A stretch of 45,109 nt of DNA, from positions 1-45,109 of the forward strand of contig JAMYWO010000288.1 in assembly GCA_024220525.1 (NCBI GenBank), given 5' to 3'. Positions 22,666 to 33,928 of the stretch are shown one piece after another. The stretch is from Cochliopodium minus. Lineage: Eukaryota > Discosea > Himatismenida > Cochliopodiidae. Numbering within the stretch: the stretch's first letter is position 1; every line of letters begins with the position of its first letter. A program made the position numbers and the translations under genes. A model generated the notes under the pieces. The model ran no database searches, was not told the origin of the DNA, and worked only from the letters and a program-made list of their open reading frames with translations.

Positions 22666-24071
22666 CTAAAGATTNTGTTCTTTATTAGGAATTGAATGAA
22701 AGTTGAAAAAACTAAATAATATTGTTTGTGAATGAAAAATCCCTTTTTGTTTCAAAATAATTTCAATGAAATTATTTTCTACTTTGGTAGAATTTGGTGA
22801 AATTTCTCCTAAATTTCTTCAATGAAGTTCATTAATAAAAAATAAATTAAGAAAATAAAAAATCCTCAAAATGATCGTTCCTATCTTTATCCAGAACAAC
22901 AAAATATTTTTTATATTTGATTCAAAAAAGATTTCTTTTTAAAAAAAAAAAGTTGATATAACCAATATGACGGAGGATGTGATTAAACTCATTCAATTTT
23001 CTAATATATTGAAATTAATTTAAATTTCTGATTATGAAAAAGAAAAGGATGGTATAATAGAAGCATCAAAAGAACTGGCAAGTTCTGTAAGGCTTTATTG
23101 CGCAATTAAAAATTTCTAAAGCAGGTAAATTTACTATTTTTTTAATAATAGAATAAAATCCCTTCAAAATCATTTATATTATTCAGTATTTCAATTAAAA
23201 TAATGAATTATTTATTGAATTCTCTCAAATTATCTAAGATATGAAACGTAATTTTGTATTTTCATAAAATATTTTGATGTAAATTGGAAAATCTTCAAAA
23301 CTTTATTCAAATTAATTATTTTTTAATAGAAAATCTAACAGCAAACATACTGGTAATTTTTGAAAAGTTCAATTTATTTTTTATATCATTTTAACCTTAA
23401 TTATTTTGAATCACAGGCATCATCTGACAAAATTTTTTGGCAAAGAATTTATTATTAAAATGGATGCATTGAAGTTCTTTTTCGATCCAATTTAGATTCT
23501 TGCAAACATTGATGAAAATATTGTGAATTTGGATCTTAATATTCATTTTTTGAAATTAAAATTTAAAACGAAAATTAAAAATTATTCCAAATAAGATTCC
23601 AAACTTTTTTAATATTTCCTATTATTCAAATTTCATAAAGATTCTCTTTTTTACAATTTTTTTTTATTTTGAAATCTCTATGAAATTTAATAACAAATAA
23701 GTTCCGAAAAACAGGGTGTTATTTTGTATTTGCAGTCTGTTTTTCACTAACAAAAAGTGTGGCTGCAAGTGCAAATTTGTGTGGGATCACAGGCTGTTGC
23801 AGTTTTCTCTAAATTTTGAACGAATCCTGCAACAGTCTGCTAGCAGGCTGTAGAAAGCTGTTTTTATTGGGAAAACACCCTGCACTTTCACCGTTAGGGA
23901 ATTTTTCAAAATAATAAAATAATATTGAAAAATTATATAAATCAAAATTAAAAACAATGAAACTTAAAATTCTTTATTGCTTTTCTTTTTTTAAAGAAAA
24001 ATTCCACCAAAAATATTGGCTTTTTGAAATAAATTAAGGTTTTATAAAAATCAACAAAGTAAAAAAAAGCA
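22666..24071. other. Gene-poor spacer after an N, with scattered relic frames
   Basis: An N at 22675 marks an uncertain base or contig join. On the + strand, 22875-23120 gives short readable pieces: MIVPIFIQNNKIFFIFDSKK, then DITNMTEDVIKLIQFSN, then DGIIEASKELASSVRLY before stops. The last recalls helical bundle modules of the talin/I-LWEQ kind, but too little is left to name. 23410-23560 has another short frame with stops. No continuous gene can be built. The MITE-like element is at 23709-23899. Confidence 0.4.
23709..23899. mobile_element. MITE-like fold-back element, copy 2
   Basis: About 190 bases with nested inverted repeats: outer arms cagggtgtt (23712-23720) and aacaccctg (23874-23882), and inner arms caggctgttgcag (23790-23802) and ctgcaacagtctg (23827-23839, one mismatch). 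The right half (23823-23899) is identical to 12946-13022. It is GC-rich against the surrounding A/T, has no frame, and has the size of a non-autonomous DNA transposon. No target-site duplication could be fixed. Confidence 0.6.
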
Positions 24072-26996
24072 TCAATTGTTCTCCAACTGATTCTGCAACT
24101 CTGAAATTTTCTTTTGAGCTTCCTCAAGTTGTCTTTTCAAAATGTTGATTTGAATTTGTTGATTAGAACGAACACCCTCTTCGAACTTTTTCTTTAGTTC
24201 GTACTCGTTCTCCATTCTTTTGATGTGGAGCTCCACTTTTTTGTCGATGAGCCTCTTTTCGTGCTCATACTTTAAATCGACCAACATTTCATTCATTTTT
24301 TTCTGTAGCTGAACTTCCAAGTGGTTTAATTCTTTATTCTTTAAAAAATTTTAAAAAAAAATTTTAATTATTAAAAAAAAATAACTAAATTCTCAAAGAA
24401 AAAATTAAAACTTTTAAAATTTAAAAAAATTTGCTTTTTTGTTTTAACAAAATATTTATCAATTTCAATTTTTTAATTATAAGAAAAATATTTCTTACTT
24501 TTTCTGATTCAAATTGTAATTCAATGTTTTTCTTTAACCTATCACTTTCGTTGTTCTCATTCAAAATTTTTTGAGTGTACTCTATTTCAAGAAAAGAAGA
24601 ACAACGCTTGATGATCTTCTTCTGGTTCGAAACAAGGAAAACTCGAATATTGGTGACGTCAACAGTGTATTCACCTCTGCAGTACGAAGTGATGTGTATG
24701 GCATTGCATATTTCTTCTTTGGTGAATCCTTCTTCTACCAACTCTCTTGCTGCGTTGTACAAATTGTTGGGCTTTCCTTTGAAATTTTCTAATTTTTGTT
24801 TTTCGATTTTTAATAAAGCATCAACATACCTTTATTTAAATTTTTAAAAGTTATTAAAGAGATTTTCAACAATTTTTTTTTTATTATTAGAAAAAAAGTT
24901 TATGTAGTTTTATTATTATTAAAATTATTTTTTAGTATCATATTTACAAAGTTATTATCAACTACTCATTTTGAAATAAATTATAAATAATTAAAATTAG
25001 TTATATTATTTTTCTATAAGTTTTATTTTTTATTATTTATTTTGAAATAAATTGTAAATAATTAAATTTAGTTTAGTTTTTAATTATTTTTTTTTCTTAC
25101 AATTTAGTTTCAATGTCTATGCAACAACTTTCCAACAATTTACAGGCCAAATTAGCTAAATAATCATTGGAAGAAGAGAGATAGAACATGAGCCCCTCCA
25201 CTCCACTCAAATCTCTGATAGTAAATCTGATTTTTTGGTTTTGGGAGAGAATAGACAAAAGCTCCAAACAATCTTCTATCACTTTTTCTGTTTTGTTAAA
25301 CATTGAATCTAAAATGATTTCTACTCCTCCCAATTTTCTCACTTTTATTCTATTATCTACAATGACAAATTTTTTTAAAATAAATGAAAACAAAACAAAA
25401 AATTTTTCAATAAAAAATAATAACAAAGGAAAAAAAAAAAAAATAAAATAAAATAAAAAATCATCAATTAATAAAAATAAAAATAAAATAAAAATATAAA
25501 AATTCAATAAATAAAAAGTAAAAATAAAAAATACAAAATTGAAACAAAAAATTGAAATAAAAAATAAAAGTACAAAAATAAAAAATTACTAAAATTGATT
25601 AAAAAAAAAAATGATAATAAAATGAATAAATAATATAAAAAATAAAATTAAAAATTTGAAATAAAAATTAAAAATTTTTTGTAGACCTTCAGTAGAACAA
25701 ATATGAGAAAGGATGGTCAAGATATTGGTTACAATGTTTATATCATTAGAACTCTTCAACATCTTGAGCATCTGCACAATGGTCTGTTGAGAGATTACAG
25801 AAGTGTCAGTCTTTTTAAGATTGATGTTGGTGAAAGAGTTAGTCAAACGAGGCTGACTTTGGCTGATTTGAACATCTTGTTTGAGAGTGTTTCCCTGTAT
25901 GAGAAGCAAGTAGAGGATGAAAACGCAACTTTCGTGGATGTTCGAATTTTCTTCGTTTGAAAGAAAACTGAAAAGCTTGTCTACCATTTTGTTTTCAAAC
26001 AAGATGTTGTGTGATGCTTTTTTTTAATATTTAATTATTGTAATTTAAAAAAAAAATTTGATAAAAAATTATTATTTTTTCGGAATTAAAATATAACTTC
26101 CGAAATGTTTTAATAAATAAAAGGTTTGAAATGGAAAAAAAAAAAAATATTTCCTTGAGATTAGATGTTTTCAAAATTTTCTTTTGAAATTTAAAAATTA
26201 AATTTTTTTTACCTTCATTTTTCGATATTTGTTTTAGGATGTTGATTGAACTCTTTTGGATATCCACATTTGGATATTCCACAAAAGAAATGATGTTTGG
26301 CAAGAATTGGGAATCGATCTTTTTGATGTTGGCATCATATTGAGATGTTACTTCCAATATCAACAAGCAATTTTCTATTATCAGCTCATCATTAGTATTG
26401 GTGAGGTATTTCTTGATCAAATCGAAGCTTTTATGAAAATAGATCTCTTTCATTTCATCTGATATCGATGCGAGTGATGCTATCAGATTCAATGCTGTTG
26501 CTAATACCATTACATTTTCATTGTTCAAAGGAGAATTCTCTTCTCCAAATAAATAATCCTCTAATTTGTTCTATAAAAAAGGGGTATTGAAGCAATTATG
26601 TGATGTTTAAAATTAAATTGTTTTTTCATAAAATCAATTTCATATAAATCCTTCATAAATTATGATAATTTTGTATTCATCAAATTTGAAAAATCAGATT
26701 TGTTCATATGATCTCAAATAAAATTAATATAAAGTGACTTTCTTTGAAATATAAAAAAATTGAATATTTTTTCCTTTTTTTGGATTGAAAGGATTCAAAT
26801 CATAAGAGAAAATATTGTATCAAAATGATTGAAATCAAATGTTTTGATTCTATTTTTTATTTACCTGAATCAATGTAAGATTATATTTTTCATCTCTAGA
26901 TATCTCAAGCAAAAATGTCAATGCTTTTAATGTGAAAAAAATATCTTCATTGGAAGATTTCAATGAAATGATAGTATTGTTGATCTTTTCTTCCAT
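24072..26996 (-). CDS. ARM/HEAT-repeat protein with coiled-coil tail
   Basis: Exons on the minus strand: about 26866-26996, 26213-26570, 25687-26016, 25101-25356, 24499-24829, 24072-24338; about 557 residues. The first four exons are alpha-helical repeats of armadillo type: MVLATALNLIASLASISDE, LIIENCLLILEVTSQYD, IVTNILTILSHICSTEG, and GGVEIILDSM with VIEDCLELLSILSQN. Exon 5 has a short three-helix segment (ARELVEEGFTKEEICNAI) that looks UBA-like. The last exon is a continuous coiled coil (KKKFEEGVRSNQQ..LKRQLEEAQKK). The arrangement suggests a scaffold; ARM proteins bind extended peptides. I cannot name an orthologue. The first-exon end may be off by one base. Confidence 0.82.
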
Positions 26997-27343
26997 TTTT
27001 TATTTTTTCTTCAAAATAATATTTTTCTAAAAATTATAACAGACAAATTAAAGAATGCAAATTTTCTCTTTTGGAGAATGTCAAATATCATTGTAAAGAT
27101 TAATTAGATTTTTTAAAAATGGTTCGAATTTTTTGAATTTAATAAAAAAAAATGATCCTAACAAAAAATGAGGGTTCCAAACATCAAATGATCAAAGAAA
27201 TATACATCTATGTATTCAAATCCTTACAAACAAATAAAATAAAATAATAAGCATTTTAAATATAGGAATATCAAAGGTATACAGGATAATAAAAACAATC
27301 AAAAATGCTTTATTAATCTTTAAAATCAATAATGATATGATAG
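26997..27343. promoter_or_regulatory. Divergent intergenic region
   Basis: Separates the start of the ARM gene (-) from the first visible exon of the DysF-UBR gene (+), so it should hold both promoters. It probably also holds the missing first exon of the DysF-UBR gene, since the exon at 27344 begins at an acceptor in phase 2. A/T-rich with no recognisable motif. Confidence 0.45.
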
Positions 27344-28401
27344 ATGGTATCCATTCACTTCATTCTCCAATACATTATTGTATACAGATTCCAAATTTCA
27401 TCCCTTTACTGATTTAAATGGGGAGAAGGTATAAAAAAAAGATTGATACATAATATTAATTTAATAAGATTGAATGAAAAGGTTCAAGAGAAGTCAATGC
27501 CACCTCAAGGTAAATTTATATTATTTTTTCAGAGAAAATTATTTTTAGAGAATTTTAAAAAGAAGAAAAAAAAAAAATTAAATAATCTTTTCAAAAGGAT
27601 ATTATTGGTTGGATGATGTATACAAACCAGTTGTAAAAAAATGATTTTTAAATTTATAAATTTTCAATTTTTTTTTGTCGTAAAGGTTTCAAAAGAAACA
27701 GACGAGAATGGATGGAGCTATGCATTTAATTTTAATAGTGAAAATTGGAAAAATAATAAGGATATGAACATGTATGTGAGGAGAAGATTATTATTTAGAA
27801 GATGTAAAAAAGAATAATTTTAATTTTATTTTTATTTTTATTTTTTATTTTTTTTATTTTTTTTTTTAAAGCAAAAAAATTTTCACAGAGTGAAGAGGTT
27901 ATCACTTTTTGTGTGGAAGATTTTTCGGGCAAGAAGCCAGTAGAAGATGAGATGAATTTCATTGTTGTGGAAGAAAATGAAAGCGAAGAAAGTTTTGAAG
28001 AAAAGTAAAAAATATAAAAATAATAAATTATTAAGAATAATTAAAAAAAAAAAAAATGTTTTTACAGTGAAAATAAGTTTATTTTCGATTGTAACTCTCA
28101 AGATGTAGTTTTGGACAAATTTTATAAATGTTTGAGTTGTAAATCAAGCACTGAAATATGCAAGGGATGCATCCAAACATGCCACAAAAACCACCAAATT
28201 TGTAATATATCAGCCTACATCAGTAAAAACAAAAAAAAAAAAGTTTTTAAACCTATCTTATTTTTCATTTTTTATTATTTTTTTTTACATTTTTTTTTTC
28301 ACCCAGGTTCTTCTTGTGAATGTGGAAATAAAAATGATAAAAATAGTATTTGTACATTAAAACAAAAAAAATATGGTTTATATAAAACAGAAAACAAATA
28401 G
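27344..28401 (+). CDS. DysF-domain plus UBR-box zinc finger protein
   Basis: Exons: <27344-27428, 27482-27509, 27598-27632, 27686-27803, 27872-28004, 28068-28222, 28307-28401; all phases fit and the stop is TAG. The first four exons give a DysFN/DysFC pair: WYPFTSFSNTLLYTD, then PPQGYYWLDDVYKP, DENGWSYAFNFNSENW and MYVRRRLLFRR. These are the aromatic/Arg sandwich of dysferlin and Pex23/Pex30 proteins. After an acidic linker (VVEENESEESFEE) comes a UBR box with the zinc ligands in order: FDC, YKCLSCK, ICKGC, IQTCHKNH, CECGNKN. It is closest to the UBR7 type ('CDCGNSKFKNLECKL'). DysF modules act at peroxisome or ER membranes; UBR boxes bind N-terminal residues of proteins. No RING, HECT or PHD follows. 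The first exon is missing. Confidence 0.8.
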
Positions 28402-28563
28402 TGCTTTTTTTATTAAAATAAAAAAAAGAAAACCATAATATTTTTTTTTTGAAGGAGAGCTTTTTTCCATTTTGTAAAATCTTTAATAATAACAAATAAA
28501 AAAAAATCGTAAAGTTAATTTAATGGACAAAAAAAAAAAGAAAAATTATGAGTGAAATCCCAA
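28402..28563. terminator. Convergent 3' ends, A/T spacer
   Basis: Short spacer between the ends of the DysF-UBR gene (+) and the first TLC gene (-). Contains homopolymer runs and an aataaa-like stretch usable for polyadenylation on both strands; no other structure seen. Confidence 0.35.
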
Positions 28564-30027
28564 TTAATTGTCCTTTCTAACTCTATTTTTCTTTCCATTT
28601 GACATTCCATTAGCATTCTCATCATGACTTTTTACTTTGTCATAAGAAACATTCCCAGAAGAGTCTTCATCAGAACGGATATCTTTTTTAGTGGAAAACA
28701 AAACATAATCCAAAAGCATTTTCAAGATTAGGTATCCCCAAAATACGTGTAGACAGGCCAATACGCATAACAAAGCTATTAATAAGTGATGGGGGCTCAC
28801 GCAGTAGTTCAAGCTGCACAATTTCTCGCTATTGATCAAGAAGAAAGTGTTGTTGTTAATTCCTGCTTCGTGTCTTATGTAATATTTTGATGCTTCATGC
28901 ACGAATCTTTTTTTGAAAAAATAAAAATATTAAAAAAATAATTCAAAATAAAAAATAACAAAAATACATAATAAAAAGAATTCAAACAAAAATTAAAGTT
29001 TAAATGTAAAAATTCATCACAAGAAAAATATTTATAGTTGTAAAATAAACACAAGAATAAAAATAAAAACAAAAAAATATTACCTGTTTGATACAAACAT
29101 TGCTTCTTTGATGATGTAAAAAGGAAAAATATATAAACGAGTGTAGAAAAAAGAGAAAAAAAAGGAAAAGAAAGAGGGGTAGACCAAAACGTCCGCCCAC
29201 TTCTTTCCTCCGTATGTGTATGTATAATGGAGAATTTTGGAAAAGTGAAGAAAGATATCAGAAATGTCGTGAACAAACAAAACATTTACTCCAATTCTAA
29301 GAAGAAAAATCAATTAAATTAAAAAATTAAATTAAATTTTTTTTTTTTGCCTATGTTGTCCTGCCATGAAAGAAAAAAATAGTAAAAGGACTGTTGATCC
29401 ATGGTGAATACAGTATTGAAAAAAATCTTTTTTTCTTATTTCTCCCAACTATTTAAATTAAATGAATAAAATGAATTAACTGAATGAATAATTTATAATT
29501 GGAGATTAGATTATTTGAAATATAAAAAAATAATTATATAAATGAGATTTTAATTTAAATTTTCGCTGATAAAATTTAAAAAAATTAAAAAATAAAAAAT
29601 AATAAATAATTAATTAACTATAAATTAGAAAAGATAGTAAAGGTGGACTTACAAAACAAATGGTGGTTTGCACATAAAATGATATTTGGATGAGATAATA
29701 GAATCTCAAATCGGGATACTCTATCCAATCTTTATATTCAGGGAAGACAAAAAATTGATCGGCGACCCATGGGAAAAATGGTTTATCTTTCAAGATGGTA
29801 TATCCATAATATAACATTGTTGCATAGTAAGTGACATACCAAAAATTATCATAAAATTTCTTTAACCCTATCTGATCATTTATATTCAACATTCTTCCCA
29901 AAGGGATGTATAGATAGGCTATCAATGCTCTCCTCAAGAAATATATTCCAAGACTTACAAAGATTATGAATAAGAGATCCTGAGATGTTATTATTGGTTG
30001 ATCTAATATAGTAGAAATAAAACTCAT
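28564..30027 (-). CDS. TLC-domain protein, ceramide synthase-like (paralogue 1)
   Basis: Exons on the minus strand: 29653-30027, 29351-29448, 29084-29296, 28564-28906; 342 residues. A Lag1/TLC protein of the ER membrane, which would join a fatty acyl-CoA to a sphingoid base. It has about six hydrophobic segments. The Lag1 motif is complete: DFFQYCIHHGSTVLLLFFS (His-His about 140-141), then after a splice VLFVHDISDIFLHFSKILHY (HDxxD about 167-171). The C-terminal tail is acidic, then basic. The second intron begins with GC (ag|gcaaaa at 29350), while the matching intron of paralogue 2 begins with GT. The third intron (28907-29083) has no counterpart in paralogue 2. No homeobox-like insert is present, as in non-vertebrate enzymes. 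Confidence 0.88.
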
Positions 30028-30509
30028 ATTTTTATTTTTTTTTTTTTTAATTTTTATGTTTTATTTTATTTATATTTTCACTGTAAAAAAATAACTCCCT
30101 TTCTAACCATATTTAAAAATTAAGTCAGATGAATCTTGAAAGCCAAACTCTCCAAAAAAGAATTTCTATCTTTGGGGGAATTTTTAAGGAAGAATTTTTA
30201 GTCTAATACATAATTCCCTCTTTAATCTTTATTGAATGAATACCTGTTCAAATTCTTTTTTATCTTTTGGATTGTTTATTTTGATACAAAATATTATTTC
30301 TCCCGCCAATAATTGAATCAAATTAAGATGAATAGTTAACTTTATTAAAACTTGGGTGATAATTATTTTTGATCAAAATTCTTGAAATGGTTTCAAATTG
30401 GAAGAGTGGATGAACAATGAATTATATTAAGAAAATAATTTTAATTTATTCATTAAAAAAAGAATAAATACAAATAGGATGAGAAAAGAATAAATAAGGA
30501 ACCGAAAAA
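30028..30509. promoter_or_regulatory. Spacer between tandem TLC genes
   Basis: Holds the 3' flank of paralogue 2 and the promoter of paralogue 1, both on the minus strand. A/T-rich with no coding frame and no clear motif or repeat. Confidence 0.4.
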
Positions 30510-32051
30510 TTAATTCTTCTTTTTGTTAGAGTTGTTTTGCTTGGGGGTTGGATTGGAACTATTATTTACATTCTTTCGAGAACTAGAAGAAGAGTTTTTG
30601 CTACCATTTGAAGAACCATTTTTAACAGATTTACCATTTTTTTTAAGATCATTGTCATGGGAATGATCAGCAATGAGATTTTTGAGATTATAATTATCAT
30701 CTTGGTCCTTCATTGCTTCTTTATTAATCTTCTCTTTCTTGATCTTCTCATCTTCATCATCACTACGGATATCTTGATTGAGATTGCCGATGAAGAATTT
30801 GGAAATCATGCGAAGGATCAAGAAACCCCAGAAGAGATGGAGGAAGATCAAGACAATCATCAAAATCAACAAGATATATTGAGGACTAAAAGTCATTCCT
30901 CCCACGCTGAATCTTTCATGATTCAAAATGGCAAGGGATTGATTGTTGATTCCAGGCTCTAATCTCATGAAATACCAGGAGGAACTATAATTATCGAATC
31001 TGGATTGTGTGAATGCTCCATCGAAGATGACTCTCATTGGGAAAAGATATAAACGAGTCACGAAGAAGGATATTGCAAAGATGATGAATAATACTCTCCC
31101 AATTGAATCTGCCTTTCTGTGCCCTCCATATATGTCGATATAATGCAATACTTTAGTTCCATATAGAAGAACATCAGATATATCATGCAAAAACAAGATA
31201 TTGAATCCCATTCTATTTGATATGAAAAGATTATCAAATAAGATTATATATATATTAAAAACAAATATCAATTTCGGTTCAAATAAAAATTTTTTTTTGT
31301 GGAATTTTAATAATGAAGGATTTATCTATTCCTATCTTGATAATTTATGATCATATCTGATTCTTTATTGAATTATTTCCTATTTTTTTCAAATACTTTT
31401 TTTATTTTTACCTTTGTTGGGCAGCCATATAAGAAAATAAGAGCAATGAAATAGTTGCAGCATGATGGAGACAATATTGAAGGAAATCTTTCCTTTTGGT
31501 TTCGAATATCTTTTTTTTTTAAAAGGAATTTTAGAATATAAAATAAAAAATTTTTGTTTATTTTGAAATATTTTCGTTAATATTTTGAGAAAAATAATAT
31601 ATTTGAATAGGAAAGAGTATTATATATTAAGAAGGCTTTGATAATATTTGTTGGCTTAAATTTTTCTTACGAGACAAAATGATGCTTGAAGATAGAATGC
31701 TGTTTGAACAACATAATATACTTTGAGTTCTGGATATACAGTCCAATCAGAATAATGATCTGCAGGGAAGTAATGTTCGGCCTTCCATGGAAAAAAATTC
31801 TTTCCATTCAATGCATAATATCCGTAACTAAGCATGAGAGCGTAATAAAGTGTATACCATGCATTTTCAATAAATTTTTTGATCCCCATTGGATCGTTTA
31901 TATTGAACAATTTTCCAATAGGGATCAATACAATAGAATCAATCACCCTTTTGATTATATATATGGCAATGGACAAGATCAATACTGTGATGACATCATT
32001 CAATGTGATCATTGGTTGATCCAAAATTCCACTGAGCAAATTTGAGGACAT
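30510..32051 (-). CDS. TLC-domain protein, ceramide synthase-like (paralogue 2)
   Basis: Exons on the minus strand: 31671-32051, 31412-31509, 30510-31212; 393 residues. The start (SNLLSGILDQPMIT) aligns with paralogue 1 (FISTILDQPIIT), and the second exon is 98 bases in both genes. The Lag1 motif is ETKRKDFLQYCLHHAAT (His-His about 142-143) followed by ILFLHDISDVLLYGTKVLHY (HDxxD about 169-173). Several TM segments follow, then an Asp/Glu stretch (QDIRSDDEDEK, also in paralogue 1 as KDIRSDED), which may be a casein kinase 2-type site. The tail is long, Ser/Asn/Lys-rich, and ends KKKN, which fits a dilysine ER-retrieval signal. Tandem duplication is clear from shared exon sizes and sequence. 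Confidence 0.9.
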
Positions 32052-32537
32052 TCTTAAAAAAGTAAGAAAGAGCTTTCTTTAATAAATAAATTTTTTTTTT
32101 TTTATTAAATTTTTATTTTTTATAAAGTGGGATATATTTGAAAGCTGGAATTGATGAAGAGGAAAAAAAATAGTCAAAGAAAAGTTCCTTTTGGAGGATC
32201 CGAATAAAAGAGATGTTCATATTTTTTCAATTAAAACTCGAAAAGGATGATATATTTCAAAATTTCCTCAAACAAAAAAATTGAACGGAGAATCACAATT
32301 CAAGATAAACATCAATATAAACCGGGTGTTAAAAAGAAATTGAAATTTTTTTCAATTAATAGAAACCTCAATACTCTCGCCGAAAATTTTATAGAGAATA
32401 GAATAAAAGGTTTATTCCTTCTCAATTATTTTTCAAGAAGATTGATTAAAAAAATTATATTCGTTCATTTGTGAATCAAAAAGGTCAAAACAACGAATAT
32501 TCTTTTATTTTGATGAAAAAAATTGAAAAGATAAAAA
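32052..32537. promoter_or_regulatory. Divergent spacer upstream of TLC paralogue 2 and orphan gene
   Basis: Contains a 75-codon frame on the + strand (32247-32474) that is Lys/Ile/Asn-rich with no family sign and is probably chance. No repeats or other structure seen. Confidence 0.35.
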
Positions 32538-33760
32538 ATGATTTTTTGCCCTTTTGACAAATGTAAGTATAATAGGAAGCCATTGTACAGATATTTGATT
32601 AAAAATGAAGAGAATATTGGATGTCCAGGATGCAAGACAAAATTATTGATCTGCACAAATCCTTCATGCAAAAAATTGGTTAATTATTCGCAAAAATCTA
32701 TTGTTTTGAATAGAATGGTGAGAGATGAAGAAGATCCATTGTTCTTGAATGTGTTATTGATAAAATGCGATTGGTGTTCATTCTATAATATAATCAGCAC
32801 AAAAACCATTTTTATAAAAGAAGAAATGGAATCAATACCTTCGAAAAATAAAGATTTGGTAAATGTGGATAGATCATTATTGATACATAAGTGATATATT
32901 TATTTTCAAAAGTTGAATTATATGAAAATTCATATCTTAAAATTTCCTAGATCTGTTTAAATCAGATCATATCAAAATTTATGGTAATTTTTACTTTATA
33001 ATAATATAATTGATAGAATTTTATTTTTTGTTTACATTAAATTTCATAATACAATTCTTGATTTTTTCTTCAAACAAAAAATCTCATTTTGAATTAATCT
33101 TCAAATAAAAAGGATGAAATACAAAAAAAGATAGAAAACTTAAGAAAAAGTATCAAAGAAAATAAAATGGAGAAAGTATTGCAAAACAAATCTTCTTTCA
33201 AAAAGAGAGAAATAAACTATAAACCAAAAGAAAACAAAATACCATCCTTTCATGACTTGATTTTCACATCAACCGATTTCAATCTATTAAACTGTTTGTA
33301 TTTGAAAAAGGAAGAAAAGACTACAAAAGAAATTTTGAATCTGTCAGAATATTTTTCCGAGAAAAATTTCGAGATGGTCATCAACATTCTAAAAAAAGAA
33401 GAATATAAAAATTTATGTGACGAAAAAGAAAACAATATTAACAAAGGAAACAAAGAATTTTTTTACCATCTCTTTGAAAAAAATCAACTTAACATTAACA
33501 AGCCTTTGTTACTTCAGTTTTTACAATTTGTCAACAAAGAATTGTTGTTTTTGTATGGAGAAATGATTGTAAAGAAGGGCGAGTATTATGAACACATTAA
33601 GGAGATTAATAAAAGAAATCTCAACGAATTTTTTGTTAGTCGTTGTGATAGGTTCAATTTTTTGACAGAATTTATCTCTTCTCTTACTCAAAAGTCTATT
33701 CTTTTAAGGAAACTTTATTCTTGTATTTATTTTGTTTTTACACTTTCTACTGATAAATAA
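32538..33760 (+). CDS. Cysteine-rich orphan protein
   Basis: Two exons, 32538-32858 and 33113-33760, join in phase to 322 residues; the donor is ttg|gtaaat and the acceptor aaaag|gat. The N-terminal 80 residues carry five Cys groups: CPFDKCKY, GCPGCKTK, ICTNPSCKK and CDWCSF, spaced for two zinc sites of ribbon or RING-like type. Next comes a charged helix that reads as a coiled coil (DEIQKKIENLRKSIKENK). The C-terminal 200 residues are Lys/Glu/Asn-rich and mostly helical, without recognisable motif. I do not recognise the family. If the splice is wrong, the two exons would be separate small genes, but the second has no good start at its beginning. Confidence 0.6.
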
Positions 33761-33815
33761 AACAATTATTTAGAGATGTTCAAAACTTTACAACAGTTCA
33801 AAATTTGTTAGTTAT

Positions 33816-33855
33816 AAATTAACTTTCTTTGTTAGCTAACAAAGAAAGTTAATTT
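33816..33855. terminator. Perfect 40-bp palindrome between convergent genes
   Basis: Left arm aaattaactttctttgttag (33816-33835) is followed without a loop by its exact reverse complement (33836-33855). It sits in the 168-base gap between the stops of the orphan gene (+) and the ankyrin gene (-). A second short palindrome, ggacatgtcc, follows at 33857-33866. It could form a cruciform or a 3'-UTR hairpin on both transcripts. Confidence 0.7.
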
Positions 33856-33928
33856 TGGACATGTCCAACAATTATTCAAATTGTTTTATTTAATTTTTAG
33901 TATTGAATTTAATTTATCTTTATTTTAT

